The notes: generated by a model not told the origin, from the letters alone. DNA of 50,725 nt from Candidatus Omnitrophota bacterium (GCA_016206925.1 JACQQS010000014.1:1-50725), one strand, 5' to 3'. Positions 1-9,526 are shown, counted from the stretch's first letter. Numbers and translations are program-made.

Positions 1-156
1 CATTTCCAGGACTTGGCCGTGAGAGACGCCCAAATCCCAGCGGCTTCTCATGGGAAGGTAGCGATCCATGGTTTCGGCAATCTGAAGCCTGTCCAAAATG
101 GGTTTTAAGAGGGTGAATAGCCCCAGGTTTCGCACCCTGCTTGAAACGATCTCCAT
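1..156 (-). CDS. IS1634-type transposase, N-terminal fragment (DUF4277-like), cut by window edge
   Basis: On the minus strand an ATG at 156-154 opens a frame that stays open for 52 codons to the left edge. It begins MEIVSSRVRNLGL and reaches a VSHGQ motif near residue 47. This is the usual opening of the DUF4277 domain at the N-terminus of IS1634-family (IS4 superfamily) DDE transposases. Only the start is visible, so intactness cannot be judged. The 180 bases between its start and the next gene contain no gene and presumably hold the end of the insertion sequence; I could not define a terminal inverted repeat there. Family assignment rests on about 50 residues. Confidence 0.6.
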   Translation of the reverse strand, partial: MEIVSSRVRNLGLFTLLKPILDRLQIAETMDRYLPMRSRWDLGVSHGQVLEM

Positions 157-337
157 GTGGCAATGATCGTCTCGGAAGGAAAAATGGCTTAACCGGAGAA
201 GAGAATTTTATTCTGGAAAATCGCGGCAATCCCTTGTGGGATAAGGGATCGAGAGAAATCCTAAGAAAAATTCAAAAAGCCAAAGTGTCGAAAATGAGTT
301 AAAATAATTCGCAATTTTCTGGCCGGTGGAGCATATT

Positions 338-2380
338 ATGAAATTCCATATGCAGGGAACGAGTACAAACGAATTTCTTATACTCGCAATTTCATTTGCG
401 ATCGCAGTGATTGCTCTTATCGTTTACGGCCTGTTTGGGCATGCAGTGGTAATTTATTTATACGGTAGCGGATCTGGAGTTTTCGAAGGCAGAGCCGAGC
501 ACGGCGTCGGGCGGTATTTTCAATACGCAGATTTTCTTTTTTATAGAATTCTAGCCCTCTTTATCTTGTCGGCTGTGCTTTTTAGTTATCGCCGGATGCT
601 TTTATCCGCGCTCCGCCAATTTCTCAGCGAAGAAACACATCCACTCAATCTTGCCATGTTTCGTATCGCTGTGTTTACAAGTCTCATCGGCCTTTCCTTT
701 TTTTATCATGTGGAGTGGTTTGCGGCGTTTCCGGCGAATTTTCGATTATTCCCGGCGGGTTTTAAAAGCATCGCTCCGTATATCCCCTTTACTACCGGAA
801 CGGTATATGGGGCCAACCGCTTGTTTCTCTTATTTTGTGTAACCGCAGTCCTGGGCCTTTTTACCCGTTTCTCGGCATTTATGGCAACCGCTCTGGGACT
901 TTATGTGCTGTTCATTCCGGAATGTTTCGGAAAAGTAAGCCACTATCATCACGTGCTTTGGTTTTCTGCGCTCTTGGTGCCGAGCCGGGCGGGGGATTTT
1001 CTTTCGATCGACGCCATATTTAAATCTTTCAAGCGTTCCGACCGCGGCATTCCTCAACCGGGAAAGCCGTGCCGTGCGTACGCATTGCCCATCCGCTTGG
1101 CGTGGCTGCTTATGGGTGTTGTTTACTTCTTCCCGGGTTTTTGGAAAATCTGGACGCAGGGATTTGACTGGTTTTTAAGCGAGAATTTGAAATTGCAAAT
1201 TTATGCGAAATGGCTCGATTGGGAAGGCTGGATGCCCGCATTCAGGATTGATCAATATCCGCTTTTATACAAAGGGTCGGCGCTGGCGACGGTTTTTTTT
1301 GAACTCTCTTTCATTTTTCTGGCGATTTCCCCGAGGCTCAGGCCTCTGGCGTTTTTGGGCGGCATCGCCTTTCATTTGCTGACTTATTTTTTTATTCGAA
1401 TCAGCTTCTGGTATTTGCTTGTTTTCTATCTGACCTTTCTTGATTGGAACGCCATTTTTCGATTTCTCGGCCGAATATTCGTGCCTCGCGTGATGTATCT
1501 CATCTATGACGGCCAGTGCCGGCTCTGCAAGCGTACGGTTGCGGCCGTTCGGACATTTGATTTATTCGGCAGGGTGGACTACATAGATCTATTTAATGAA
1601 GATGCTCTCAGAGCGCGAGGTCTTGGCGGCATGGATCGAACGGCGCTTGCGCGGGATATTCATGCTGTTGTCGGTGAGAAATCCCGGCGCGGATTTGATG
1701 CTTACCGCGCTCTCTCGAAGCGGATTCCTTTGCTCTGGCCGATTCTGCCATTTCTTTATGTATGGCCGGTTCCGGCAATTGGAGATCAATTCTATAGGCA
1801 TGTAGCCGATACGCGATCCTGTGATGTAAATGAGGGGTCGCGGTATTTTGCGACTCACTCATCCCCGCGAATGCGGGGATCCAGCACATCAAATGATACC
1901 GCCCAAACAGCAAGCGATCCCGGTGTCCGCCGCCTGATGGGCATGGGCGTTTTTCTGTTGGTATCAGCAGCTCTATTTGGTGTCCTTAAGATTCATTCCT
2001 GGCCGTTTGCCGTTTATCCGACATTCGATCAATCTCTTGAAAAAACGCGTGAGGTGATTGAAATAGACGCTTTCGATGCAGACGGGCAACTTATTTCCTA
2101 TGAAGATTTTCAATTGAAAGAGCGAATTTACTTTACACGCCTAAGACTGATGCACCTCTATCTTTTGGGCATGAAAGACATCGAGCAGAGAAACAGCCGT
2201 CTAAAAGCATTGTGGGAAGTTTGGCGGGCCAACATACCTTCACTTGCTTCGGCTCGCAAGGTCAGGTTTTTCCGCGCAACCCATTCGCTTCTCCCGGAAA
2301 ATTTTCCCAAAAATCCTCTCGCGCGCGAACTTATTTTCGAATGGGATTTAATAAGCTTCGAATCTCAGATTTTTCGTTGA
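338..2380 (+). CDS. HTTM-domain membrane protein fused to a DCC1-type thiol-disulfide oxidoreductase domain
   Basis: A 680-residue protein in three parts. Residues 1-385 are strongly hydrophobic with about eight to ten membrane segments and resemble the HTTM (vitamin K-dependent gamma-carboxylase-like) family. Residues about 387-500 form a DCC1/DUF393 domain with the motif YDGQCRLC (CxxC) near residue 390, expected to act as a thioredoxin-like redox site. Residues about 515-680 carry one more membrane segment followed by a soluble tail with no recognised domain. I chose ATG 338 because GGTGGAG lies 7-12 bases upstream; a GTG at 326 in the same frame is less likely. A GC-rich palindromic repeat (1857-1884) is read through in frame as about residues 507-516, between the DCC1 domain and the tail. 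The substrate is unknown. HTTM proteins with a redox partner may carry out quinone-dependent or thiol-dependent chemistry at the membrane, but that is inference. Confidence 0.75.
   Translation: MKFHMQGTSTNEFLILAISFAIAVIALIVYGLFGHAVVIYLYGSGSGVFEGRAEHGVGRYFQYADFLFYRILALFILSAVLFSYRRMLLSALRQFLSEETHPLNLAMFRIAVFTSLIGLSFFYHVEWFAAFPANFRLFPAGFKSIAPYIPFTTGTVYGANRLFLLFCVTAVLGLFTRFSAFMATALGLYVLFIPECFGKVSHYHHVLWFSALLVPSRAGDFLSIDAIFKSFKRSDRGIPQPGKPCRAYALPIRLAWLLMGVVYFFPGFWKIWTQGFDWFLSENLKLQIYAKWLDWEGWMPAFRIDQYPLLYKGSALATVFFELSFIFLAISPRLRPLAFLGGIAFHLLTYFFIRISFWYLLVFYLTFLDWNAIFRFLGRIFVPRVMYLIYDGQCRLCKRTVAAVRTFDLFGRVDYIDLFNEDALRARGLGGMDRTALARDIHAVVGEKSRRGFDAYRALSKRIPLLWPILPFLYVWPVPAIGDQFYRHVADTRSCDVNEGSRYFATHSSPRMRGSSTSNDTAQTASDPGVRRLMGMGVFLLVSAALFGVLKIHSWPFAVYPTFDQSLEKTREVIEIDAFDADGQLISYEDFQLKERIYFTRLRLMHLYLLGMKDIEQRNSRLKALWEVWRANIPSLASARKVRFFRATHSLLPENFPKNPLARELIFEWDLISFESQIFR
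1857..1884. repeat. Palindromic repeat inside a coding frame
   Basis: ATCCCCGC-GAAT-GCGGGGAT (1861-1880) is a perfect 8-bp stem with a four-base loop, followed by CCAG. It matches the left half of the intergenic repeats at 3667 and 13269 in layout (arm, four-base loop, arm, CCAG). Here it lies inside the HTTM-DCC1 gene without breaking the frame. Confidence 0.8.
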
Positions 2381-2479
2381 CATGAGGGGGGCTTTTCAGT
2401 AGCATAAGCGCCTATTTTTCAGGCTTTATGATTTAATGTTAACCTTTGTTACCCTTCAATTTAGATAAGGTTCCTTCCT

Positions 2480-3649
2480 ATGGGCGGTTTGTTTGTCGGC
2501 CGCGGCAGAAAAGCCCGGCGCTGTTATGGTTTCGACGAAATCGCCCTTGTGCCCGGTGAAATCACCATCAATCCCGAAGAAGTGGACATTTCCTTTTCGC
2601 TCGGCAAGACCGGGGTCAAGGTTCCCATCATCGCGTCGGCCATGGATGGTGTCGTCGATCCGGAGTTTGCCGTCGCGTTTTCCAAATTAGGCGGACTTGC
2701 CGTTCTCAATCTAGAGGGTATCTACACCCGCTACAAAAACCCTTCCGGTATTCTCGATAAAATCGCGCGCGCTACGCCGCAGGAGGCAACCCGGCTTGTA
2801 CAGGAAATGTACACCGTGCCCATTAAAGAAAAGCTTGTCTCCAAGTGCGTTGAGTACGTTAAAAAGAAGGGCGGTATTGCGGTGGTCAGCTCCATTCCTC
2901 AGAAGGCCGAGCGGCTCTCCAAGATTTGCGAGGAAGCCGGCTGCGATATCTTTGTCGTTCAATCAACCGTGACGACGGTCCGCCACATTTCGACTGCATA
3001 TAAAGTAGTTGATTTTAAGAAACTGACCAAACGCTCAAGAATGCCCATTATTGTGGGGAATTCCGTTACATACCGCGTTGCTATGGAATTAATGGAAACC
3101 GGCATCGCCGGGCTTTTAATAGGAATCGGTCCCGGCTCGGCTTGTACTTCACGTGGTGTGCTGGGCATCGGCGTTCCGCAGGTAACGGCTACGGTAGACA
3201 GCGCGGCTGCCCGGGACGATTATTACAAAAAGACCGGGAAGTACATTCCCATTATTACCGATGGTGGCATGACGACGGGCGGCGAGATTTGCAAAGCCTT
3301 TGCCTGCGGTGCGGATGCCGTCATGATTGGCTCGGCCTTTGCGCGCGCCAAAGAAGCGCCCGGCCGCGGTTATCACTGGGGTATGGCGACGCCTCACCCC
3401 AATCTTCCGCGCGGTACGAGAATTCACGTCGGCACCACCGGGACGCTTAAGCAAATTCTCTTCGGGCCGGCCCAGTTGGATGACGGAACACAGAATCTTG
3501 TCGGCGCGCTCCAGACCTGTATGGGTAACGTCGGCGCGCGCAATATTCGCGAGCTGCAGCAGACCGAGATTATTATTGCGCCGGCCATCCGGACGGAAGG
3601 GAAAGTTTTCCAGGCGGCGCAAAATATCGGCATGGCGAAGAGAACCTAG
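2480..3649 (+). CDS. guaB3: GuaB3-type IMP dehydrogenase
   Basis: 389 residues. This is a TIM-barrel IMP dehydrogenase/GMP reductase family protein that lacks the paired CBS domains usual between the two barrel halves; the full GuaB is about 490 residues. The active-site loop is [13 protein letters not shown], with the nucleophilic cysteine near residue 228, and the phosphate-binding ITDGGM motif follows. The N-terminal [21 protein letters not shown] opening and the overall length match the GuaB3 (IMPDH-related) group known from actinobacteria and cyanobacteria. The expected reaction is NAD-dependent oxidation of IMP to XMP. guaA follows 109 bases downstream, separated by a palindromic repeat, so the pair would complete IMP to GMP. 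No canonical CBS-containing guaB is seen in the window. The ATG start is at a normal family position. Confidence 0.88.
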   Translation: MGGLFVGRGRKARRCYGFDEIALVPGEITINPEEVDISFSLGKTGVKVPIIASAMDGVVDPEFAVAFSKLGGLAVLNLEGIYTRYKNPSGILDKIARATPQEATRLVQEMYTVPIKEKLVSKCVEYVKKKGGIAVVSSIPQKAERLSKICEEAGCDIFVVQSTVTTVRHISTAYKVVDFKKLTKRSRMPIIVGNSVTYRVAMELMETGIAGLLIGIGPGSACTSRGVLGIGVPQVTATVDSAAARDDYYKKTGKYIPIITDGGMTTGGEICKAFACGADAVMIGSAFARAKEAPGRGYHWGMATPHPNLPRGTRIHVGTTGTLKQILFGPAQLDDGTQNLVGALQTCMGNVGARNIRELQQTEIIIAPAIRTEGKVFQAAQNIGMAKRT

Positions 3650-3666
3650 CGCAATAAATCTTAAGT

Positions 3667-3738
3667 GTCGTCATTCCCGCGCAAGCGGGAATCCAGTCGA
3701 ATTAATTTTGACAGACCCCCGCTTTCGCGGGGGTGACA
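3667..3738. repeat. Composite palindromic repeat before guaA (two hairpins)
   Basis: Hairpin 1 is ATTCCCGC-GCAA-GCGGGAAT (3673-3692) followed by CCAG. Hairpin 2 is ACCCCCGC-TTTC-GCGGGGGT (3715-3734) followed by GACA. The same two-hairpin composite, with a similar spacing, recurs at 13269-13334 before dnaG. No T-run follows, so these are REP-like elements rather than intrinsic terminators. Confidence 0.85.
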
Positions 3739-3758
3739 TATTCTGCAAACAATTTCCA

Positions 3759-5309
3759 ATGTCGCATAGTCAACATCCTATTCTGATTCTTGATTTTGGC
3801 TCCCAATATACTCAGCTGATTGCCCGCCGCGTCCGTGAACAAAATGTTTTTTCCGTTATTCACCCCTACCGCATTTCCCTTAAGGAAATAAAGTCGATGA
3901 AGCCAGCCGGCATTATTTTGTCCGGAGGTCCTTCCAACGTTTACGCTAAGGGGGCGCCTCTTGTTTCTCCCGGTCTTTTTGAATTGGATATTCCCGTTCT
4001 CGGGATTTGTTACGGAATGCAGCTGATCGGCCATCTGAGCGAAGGCGGGAAGGTTTTAAAAACCGAAAAACGCGAATACGGGCCCGCCGTGTTGTCCATC
4101 GACGATAGGGGTGATTTATTTAAAAGTTTGCCTAAGAAAATAAACTGTTGGATGTCGCACGGCGATCATGTTTCGGAGCTTCCCAAAGGATTTGTGAAGC
4201 TGGCTCATACGGGGAATTCTCCCATTGCGTCGCTTGCAGACAGGGAGAAGAGGATTTACGGTATCCAATTTCATGCGGAGGTTGTTCATACACCGCTCGG
4301 TCATGTGATTATCCGGAATTTCGTCCGCGGTATCTGCGGTCTTAAAGGGAATTGGACGCCGCGTTCTTTCATTCAGCAGGCGGTGGAAAATATTCGCAGG
4401 CAAGTCGGCCGGGAACGCGTGGTGCTTGGGCTTTCCGGCGGCGTGGATTCATCCGTGACGGCTTGTCTGCTTCATCGGGCTATCGGCGGCCGGCTCACGT
4501 GTATTTTTATCGATAACGGGCTTCTTCGCAAAAATGAGGCCGAGCGCGTCGAACGGGTCTTTCGTCGTCATTTTAAGATGAAATTACGCGTAGTACGGGC
4601 TGAGAAAGATTTTCTGGACGGCCTCAAAGGCGTGGCCAGTCCGGAACAAAAACGGAAGATCATCGGGAGAACATTCATTGACGTTTTTGAACGGGAAGCA
4701 CATAAACTGGGTAAGGTTAAATTTCTGGGCCAGGGCACGCTTTATCCCGATGTGATCGAATCGGTGCCGGTTCACGGCGGGCCGACAGCAACCATTAAAA
4801 GCCACCACAATGTGGGCGGGCTTCCGAAACGTATGCGGATGACGCTGATCGAGCCGCTTCGAATGTCATTTAAAGATGAAGTGAGGAAAGTCGGCCGCGA
4901 GCTGGGCATGCCGGAGGAAATGGTCAACCGCCAGCCTTTTCCGGGTCCGGGGCTTGCGGTGAGGATTCTCGGCGCGGTTACAAAAGAGCGCTGCGATCTT
5001 CTGCGTGAAGCGGACTGGATTGTCATCGATGAAATCAAGAAGGCGAAGCTTTATAATAAGCTCTGGCAAAGCTTCGCGGTTCTGCTTCCTATTAAGAGTG
5101 TCGGCGTGCAGGGCGATGAGCGTACTTACGATAATGTCGCCGCGATTCGCGCGGTAAATTCCACGGACGGCATGACGGCCGATTGGGCCCGGCTTCCGGA
5201 AGACGTGCTGGCTCGCATCTCAAACAGAATCATCAACGAAATTCGCGGCATCAACCGCGTCTGTTACGATATCAGCTCCAAACCGCCCGCAACGATCGAG
5301 TGGGAATAG
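3759..5309 (+). CDS. guaA: GMP synthase (glutamine-hydrolysing)
   Basis: 516 residues (E. coli GuaA 525); converts XMP to GMP using glutamine and ATP. The N-terminal class I glutamine amidotransferase has [17 protein letters not shown] at residues 9-25, the nucleophile in GICYGMQ near residue 86 and the catalytic His/Glu in QFHAEV. The usual sequence at the last site is FHPEV, so the proline is replaced by alanine. The ATP-pyrophosphatase domain carries SGGVDSS near residue 227, and the C-terminus has the dimerisation signature [13 protein letters not shown]. The frame is open upstream to 3327, but the family N-terminus begins at ATG 3759 and the upstream stretch is guaB3 in another frame plus a repeat. 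There is no clear Shine-Dalgarno sequence. It probably follows guaB3 in one transcription unit. Confidence 0.96.
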   Translation: MSHSQHPILILDFGSQYTQLIARRVREQNVFSVIHPYRISLKEIKSMKPAGIILSGGPSNVYAKGAPLVSPGLFELDIPVLGICYGMQLIGHLSEGGKVLKTEKREYGPAVLSIDDRGDLFKSLPKKINCWMSHGDHVSELPKGFVKLAHTGNSPIASLADREKRIYGIQFHAEVVHTPLGHVIIRNFVRGICGLKGNWTPRSFIQQAVENIRRQVGRERVVLGLSGGVDSSVTACLLHRAIGGRLTCIFIDNGLLRKNEAERVERVFRRHFKMKLRVVRAEKDFLDGLKGVASPEQKRKIIGRTFIDVFEREAHKLGKVKFLGQGTLYPDVIESVPVHGGPTATIKSHHNVGGLPKRMRMTLIEPLRMSFKDEVRKVGRELGMPEEMVNRQPFPGPGLAVRILGAVTKERCDLLREADWIVIDEIKKAKLYNKLWQSFAVLLPIKSVGVQGDERTYDNVAAIRAVNSTDGMTADWARLPEDVLARISNRIINEIRGINRVCYDISSKPPATIEWE

Positions 5310-5316
5310 CTACCCG

Positions 5317-5814
5317 ATGATCATATACGAAGAAATTTTTAGGGATTTTCAAAAGGAGAAAGTTAAATATATGCTTGTGGGTGGCATTGCAGTGAATCTT
5401 CACGGCCTCGTTAGGAATACATCGGATTTAGATATACTTGTGAAGATGAGTGATAAAAATCTGCACAAAATCGTTTCGATATTGAAAAAACATGGTTATC
5501 GTGTAAGACAGCCGGTTGATCCTATGGGCATTGCTGATGCGAAAACAAGAAAAGACTGGATTGAAAACAAACATATGAAAGCCTTTAACTTTTTTCTTGA
5601 TAAAGAATGGAAGGAAGTTGATATTATTATTGATTCGCCTGTCAGCTACGAAGAAGCTAAGCAAAAAGCTAAGTACATTGAATTAGGCAATCTATTGCTT
5701 CCCTTAATTTCAGTCGATCATCTTATCCAAATGAAAGAAAATACAGGGAGAGATATGGATCGATCCGACATCGCTATGCTTAAGAAGATGAAAGAGCTGA
5801 AGAATGAAAAATAA
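5317..5814 (+). CDS. Nucleotidyltransferase-fold protein (MNT/AbiEii-like)
   Basis: 165 residues. The opening has VGGIAVNLHGLVRNTSDLDI near residues 21-40, the GG...HG..R.T.D.D pattern of small nucleotidyltransferase-fold proteins. A third acidic position is in KEVDIIID near residue 105, so the metal-binding triad appears complete. Families of this type include toxin or antitoxin nucleotidyltransferases, but the target cannot be told from sequence. It starts eight bases after the guaA stop and overlaps the start of a 55-codon gene by 11 bases, suggesting a two-gene module. The DNA is visibly richer in A+T than guaA and dnaE on either side, which suggests acquisition by transfer. Confidence 0.8.
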   Translation: MIIYEEIFRDFQKEKVKYMLVGGIAVNLHGLVRNTSDLDILVKMSDKNLHKIVSILKKHGYRVRQPVDPMGIADAKTRKDWIENKHMKAFNFFLDKEWKEVDIIIDSPVSYEEAKQKAKYIELGNLLLPLISVDHLIQMKENTGRDMDRSDIAMLKKMKELKNEK

Positions 5815-5971
5815 GTTTGATTGGGAAACAGAAGAAGAACGTCTACACAGACATATGCGTATACCGCCCAAGAAAAAACTTGAATGGCTGCTTCAGATGA
5901 ATGAATTTTCGTGGCGGTGTTATTCTAAGAAGACGCGCGCTGTCTTTTTCAAATTGAGAAACTTGCGATAA
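5804..5971 (+). CDS. Small protein paired with the nucleotidyltransferase
   Basis: 55 codons starting at ATG 5804 inside the end of the preceding nucleotidyltransferase gene and ending with TAA at 5969-5971, just before dnaE. The protein opens MKNKFDWETEEERL and contains IPPKKKLEWLLQMNEF. This PP..KLEWL..MN.F pattern is one I associate with short proteins encoded beside nucleotidyltransferase genes. It is basic and probably helical. The overlapping start argues for translational coupling and for a real gene. It could be the partner of a toxin-antitoxin-like pair; that function is inference. Confidence 0.6.
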   Translation: MKNKFDWETEEERLHRHMRIPPKKKLEWLLQMNEFSWRCYSKKTRAVFFKLRNLR

Positions 5972-5989
5972 GGAAATTTAGCCATTCGC

Positions 5990-8900
5990 ATGAGTCACGT
6001 TCCTTTTGTACATCTGCATAATCATACGCACTACAGCCTTCTGGACGGGGCGATCCCGATCCCCGACTTTGTGAAGCGCGCCGTGGAGCTCAAGTTTCCC
6101 GCCATGGCCATTACCGATCACGGCAATATGTTCGGCGCGATCGAATTTTACGAAGAATGCATGGACAAAGGAATCAAACCCATTGTGGGTATTGAAGCTT
6201 ATGTTGCCAGCGGCTCCCGTTTTGAAAAGGCAGCGCCCGGTCATCAGGAACATACGTATCACTTGTCGCTACTAGTGAGAAATGAACAGGGATACAAAAA
6301 TCTTATGAAGCTTTCGAGCCTTGCCTATACGGAAGGCTTTTATTACAAGCCGCGCATGGACAAAGAAATTCTTCGGGAGCATCACGAGGGGTTGATTTGC
6401 CTGAGCGGGTGCCTTGCGAGCGAACTGGCCCGGCAAGTGATCGGAGGCCAGCGGGAAAAGGCGCTTGAGACGATCCGGGAGTATCAGGATATTTTCGGCG
6501 AGGAGAATTATTACCTTGAGGTGCACAACCACGGTCTGGATGACGAAGCCACAATCAGGCAAGTATACAGAGAATTGAGCAAGCGTGCCGGGGTTCGTGT
6601 CGTGTGCACGAACGATTGCCATTATCTCGACCGGAAAGGCGCGGGTGCGCACGCGGCGCTTCTTTGCATTGGCACGGGGACAACGCTGGACGATCCCAAC
6701 CGGTTCAAATTCGATACCGATCAGTTTTATTTGAGATCTTACGATGAAATGCGGGCATGCTTTGAAAATGATTTTCCCGATTCGCTGAAGCATACGGTCG
6801 ACATTGCCGACCGCTGCAACCTGGAGCTTGAGTTCGGCAAGCTCCATCTTCCCGGTTACAAAATTCCCCAGAACGAAAAGGGAAACGAGCCGTATTTACG
6901 AAAACTTTGCCGGGATGGTCTTGAACGCAAGCTGGACGGGCAGATTTCCGGGGAGTATCAAGACCGGCTTGAATACGAGCTCGGAATCATCGAAAAGATG
7001 GGCTATGTCAGTTATTTCCTGATCGTGTGGGACTTGATTCACTTTGCGCGCCAGAACAACATTCCGGTTGGGCCCGGGCGCGGATCCGCGGCGGGAAGCC
7101 TCGTGGCTTATTCGCTGGATATTACGGACGTGGATCCGATCAAACACGGTCTTATATTCGAGCGCTTTCTAAATCCTGACCGCGTTACCATGCCGGACAT
7201 CGATATTGATTTCTGCTATGAACGCCGCGATGAAGTCATCAAGTACGTGGAAGAAAAGTACGGACGGGGCAGTGTGGCGCAGATCATCACGTTTGGAACC
7301 ATGGCGGCGCGGGCGGCTATCCGGGACCTCGGAAGAGTAATGGGATTTTCGTACGGCGAGGTGGATCGCATTGCCAAACTGATTCCTCCGGATCTCGACA
7401 TGACTATCCGCAAGGCCCTCCAGGCAGAACCGAGACTGAAGGATGCTATGACCGCCGACCCGCGGATCAAGGATTTAATTGAAGGCGCGCAGTCGCTTGA
7501 AGGGCTTTGCCGCCACGCGTCGACGCACGCGGCGGGGGTTGTGATTTCCGACGGACCGCTCTATGAGAATTGCCCGATTTTTAAGGCCGACAACCAGTAC
7601 AGCACGCAGTATTCCATGACAGCTCTTGAGAAGATCGGACTTCTCAAGATGGATTTGCTCGGGCTCCGGAACCTTACGGTTATTCAGGAGGCCTGTTGTT
7701 TGATTGCGAAAGGAAAACAGGAGAAAGTTGACATTCGCAGAATTCCTTTTAATGATGTGAAGACATTTGAGCTTCTTGCCGGCGGCCGCACCACCGGCGT
7801 ATTCCAGCTCGAAAGTTCGGGTATGCGCGACATTTTGCGGAAGATGAAGCCGGATCGGTTCGATCACATCGTCGCAATTCTGGCGCTCTACCGGCCCGGC
7901 CCCCTCGGAAGCGGTATGGTCGATGACTTTATCCGCCGGATGTATAATCCATCGCTTATTCGATATGACCATCCGCTCGTGGAATCTGTTTTAAAGGAAA
8001 CATACGGCGTCATTCTTTATCAGGAGCAGGTGATGAGTATTGTGAACCGTTTGGCCGGCTTTACGATGGCCCAGGCGGATAATCTGCGCAAGGCCATTGG
8101 CAAAAAGATTCCCGAAGTCATGGAACGCGAGAAAGCGAACTTTATCGCGGGCGCTCGGAAGAACAACGTAAATGAGCGTACGGCCGAGAAGATTTGGGGA
8201 CTGATCGAATATTTTTCCGGATATGGGTTCAACAAGGCGCACAGCACAGCCTACGCTTTTATCTCCTATCAAACCGCCTATCTCAAGGCCAATTACCCGA
8301 TCGAATTCATGACAGCCCTGCTGAGCTCGGAAATGGACAACACGGACAAGATCGTCGTCTATATTGATGAGGCCAAAAAACTGGGGATTGAGCTCGAGCC
8401 CCCGAGCATTAACAAAAGCTATGCACGGTTTGCGTGCCAGGGAAACGTCATTCGTTTCGGACTAAGCGCCATCAAGAATGTAGGGAGCGCCGCGATTGAA
8501 TCCGTGGTGGAAATCCGGGACAAAACCGGTCCGTTTAAGTCATTCTTTGATTTTTGCAGGCGCGTCGATCTCAGGACCATTAACCGGAAAGTACTCGAGA
8601 GCCTGACGCGCGCGGGCGCACTGGACGAATTTGGGTTCAAGCGCGCCCAACTGATGGGAATGATGGAGCGTGCGTTATCCATGGGCTCTGAAGTCCAGCG
8701 CGACCGGGAAAAGGGTCAAATGTCGTTTTTCGGGGCTTTCGATCATGTCGAAGACCCGGCCACCGGGGCCGGCGACGTTCCGGACATGGAAGAGTGGCCG
8801 GAGCATCAGCGTTTAGCTTACGAAAAAGCCGTCTTGGGATTTTATGTCAGCTCGCATCCCATGGCGCGTTACACGCGGATGCTGGAGACGTACGCCACGA

Positions 8901-9439
8901 TCACGACGAAAAAATTGGCCGCGGAGTCCAGAGACCAGCAGGAAGTGACAATCGGCGGGATCATTGCGCAGATCAAGGAAATCAGCACGAAGAGGGGCGA
9001 GCGCATGGCTTTCGTCACGCTCGAGGACCTCGAGGGGACTTGCGAGGTCATCGCCTTTCCGGAATTTTTTCTGCAAAATCGTTCACAGCTCGTCAAGGAC
9101 AACGTTGTTTTCATCCGCGGTTCAGTGAACAAAAGGGATGACGTGCCGAAAATCATCGCGACGGAGTTGACTCCCATCCAGGATGTGCGCGAGCGGCTCA
9201 CCAAAGTGATTTCCATTGATCTTTCCACGGTCGGGCTGGATCAGGATACCCTTGAAAAGCTGAAAGAGATTTTTGAAAAGCATCAGGGCAGCACGCCCGT
9301 AGAACTTAACTTCACCGGTCCGGGCGGAGAGCACCATGTAATGAAACCCGGCGATGATTTCCGTGTGGAAGCAAATGAAGAATTCTTCCGAAAGATAAGG
9401 GACCTTCTCGGTACAACTGCTGTACAGATAATGACTTAG
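5990..9439 (+). CDS. dnaE: DNA polymerase III subunit alpha
   Basis: 1149 residues, close to E. coli DnaE (1160). It is the replicative polymerase catalytic subunit. The N-terminal PHP domain begins VHLHNHTHYSLLDG at residues 7-20 with its histidines present. The polymerase palm has GPGRGSAAGSLVAY near residue 362 and the catalytic aspartates in PDIDIDF near residue 402. The finger region includes GYGFNKAHSTAYA near residue 745. A C-terminal OB-fold (tRNA_anti type) starts near residue 982. The ATG at 5990 gives the standard N-terminus. An AAGGA at 5969-5973 is rather far from it, so translation may depend on the upstream gene, which ends 18 bases before. No frameshift or missing motif was seen. 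Confidence 0.97.
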   Translation: MSHVPFVHLHNHTHYSLLDGAIPIPDFVKRAVELKFPAMAITDHGNMFGAIEFYEECMDKGIKPIVGIEAYVASGSRFEKAAPGHQEHTYHLSLLVRNEQGYKNLMKLSSLAYTEGFYYKPRMDKEILREHHEGLICLSGCLASELARQVIGGQREKALETIREYQDIFGEENYYLEVHNHGLDDEATIRQVYRELSKRAGVRVVCTNDCHYLDRKGAGAHAALLCIGTGTTLDDPNRFKFDTDQFYLRSYDEMRACFENDFPDSLKHTVDIADRCNLELEFGKLHLPGYKIPQNEKGNEPYLRKLCRDGLERKLDGQISGEYQDRLEYELGIIEKMGYVSYFLIVWDLIHFARQNNIPVGPGRGSAAGSLVAYSLDITDVDPIKHGLIFERFLNPDRVTMPDIDIDFCYERRDEVIKYVEEKYGRGSVAQIITFGTMAARAAIRDLGRVMGFSYGEVDRIAKLIPPDLDMTIRKALQAEPRLKDAMTADPRIKDLIEGAQSLEGLCRHASTHAAGVVISDGPLYENCPIFKADNQYSTQYSMTALEKIGLLKMDLLGLRNLTVIQEACCLIAKGKQEKVDIRRIPFNDVKTFELLAGGRTTGVFQLESSGMRDILRKMKPDRFDHIVAILALYRPGPLGSGMVDDFIRRMYNPSLIRYDHPLVESVLKETYGVILYQEQVMSIVNRLAGFTMAQADNLRKAIGKKIPEVMEREKANFIAGARKNNVNERTAEKIWGLIEYFSGYGFNKAHSTAYAFISYQTAYLKANYPIEFMTALLSSEMDNTDKIVVYIDEAKKLGIELEPPSINKSYARFACQGNVIRFGLSAIKNVGSAAIESVVEIRDKTGPFKSFFDFCRRVDLRTINRKVLESLTRAGALDEFGFKRAQLMGMMERALSMGSEVQRDREKGQMSFFGAFDHVEDPATGAGDVPDMEEWPEHQRLAYEKAVLGFYVSSHPMARYTRMLETYATITTKKLAAESRDQQEVTIGGIIAQIKEISTKRGERMAFVTLEDLEGTCEVIAFPEFFLQNRSQLVKDNVVFIRGSVNKRDDVPKIIATELTPIQDVRERLTKVISIDLSTVGLDQDTLEKLKEIFEKHQGSTPVELNFTGPGGEHHVMKPGDDFRVEANEEFFRKIRDLLGTTAVQIMT

Positions 9440-9526
9440 AGTGCGCTTTCGTTTTGATAATTTACTTCTGCTCGTTTCCATTTGTTCTTAACTTCCTTTG
9501 GCTTCGATACTTAGAGATAATTCTGC

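Noticed and set aside
3673..3734. GC-rich hairpins as intrinsic terminators of guaB3
   Set aside because: No T-run follows either hairpin, and the element recurs at other junctions as a repeat.
3327..3758. Upstream extension of the guaA frame (144 extra residues)
   Set aside because: The extension is guaB3 in another frame plus a repeat; the GuaA family N-terminus begins at 3759.
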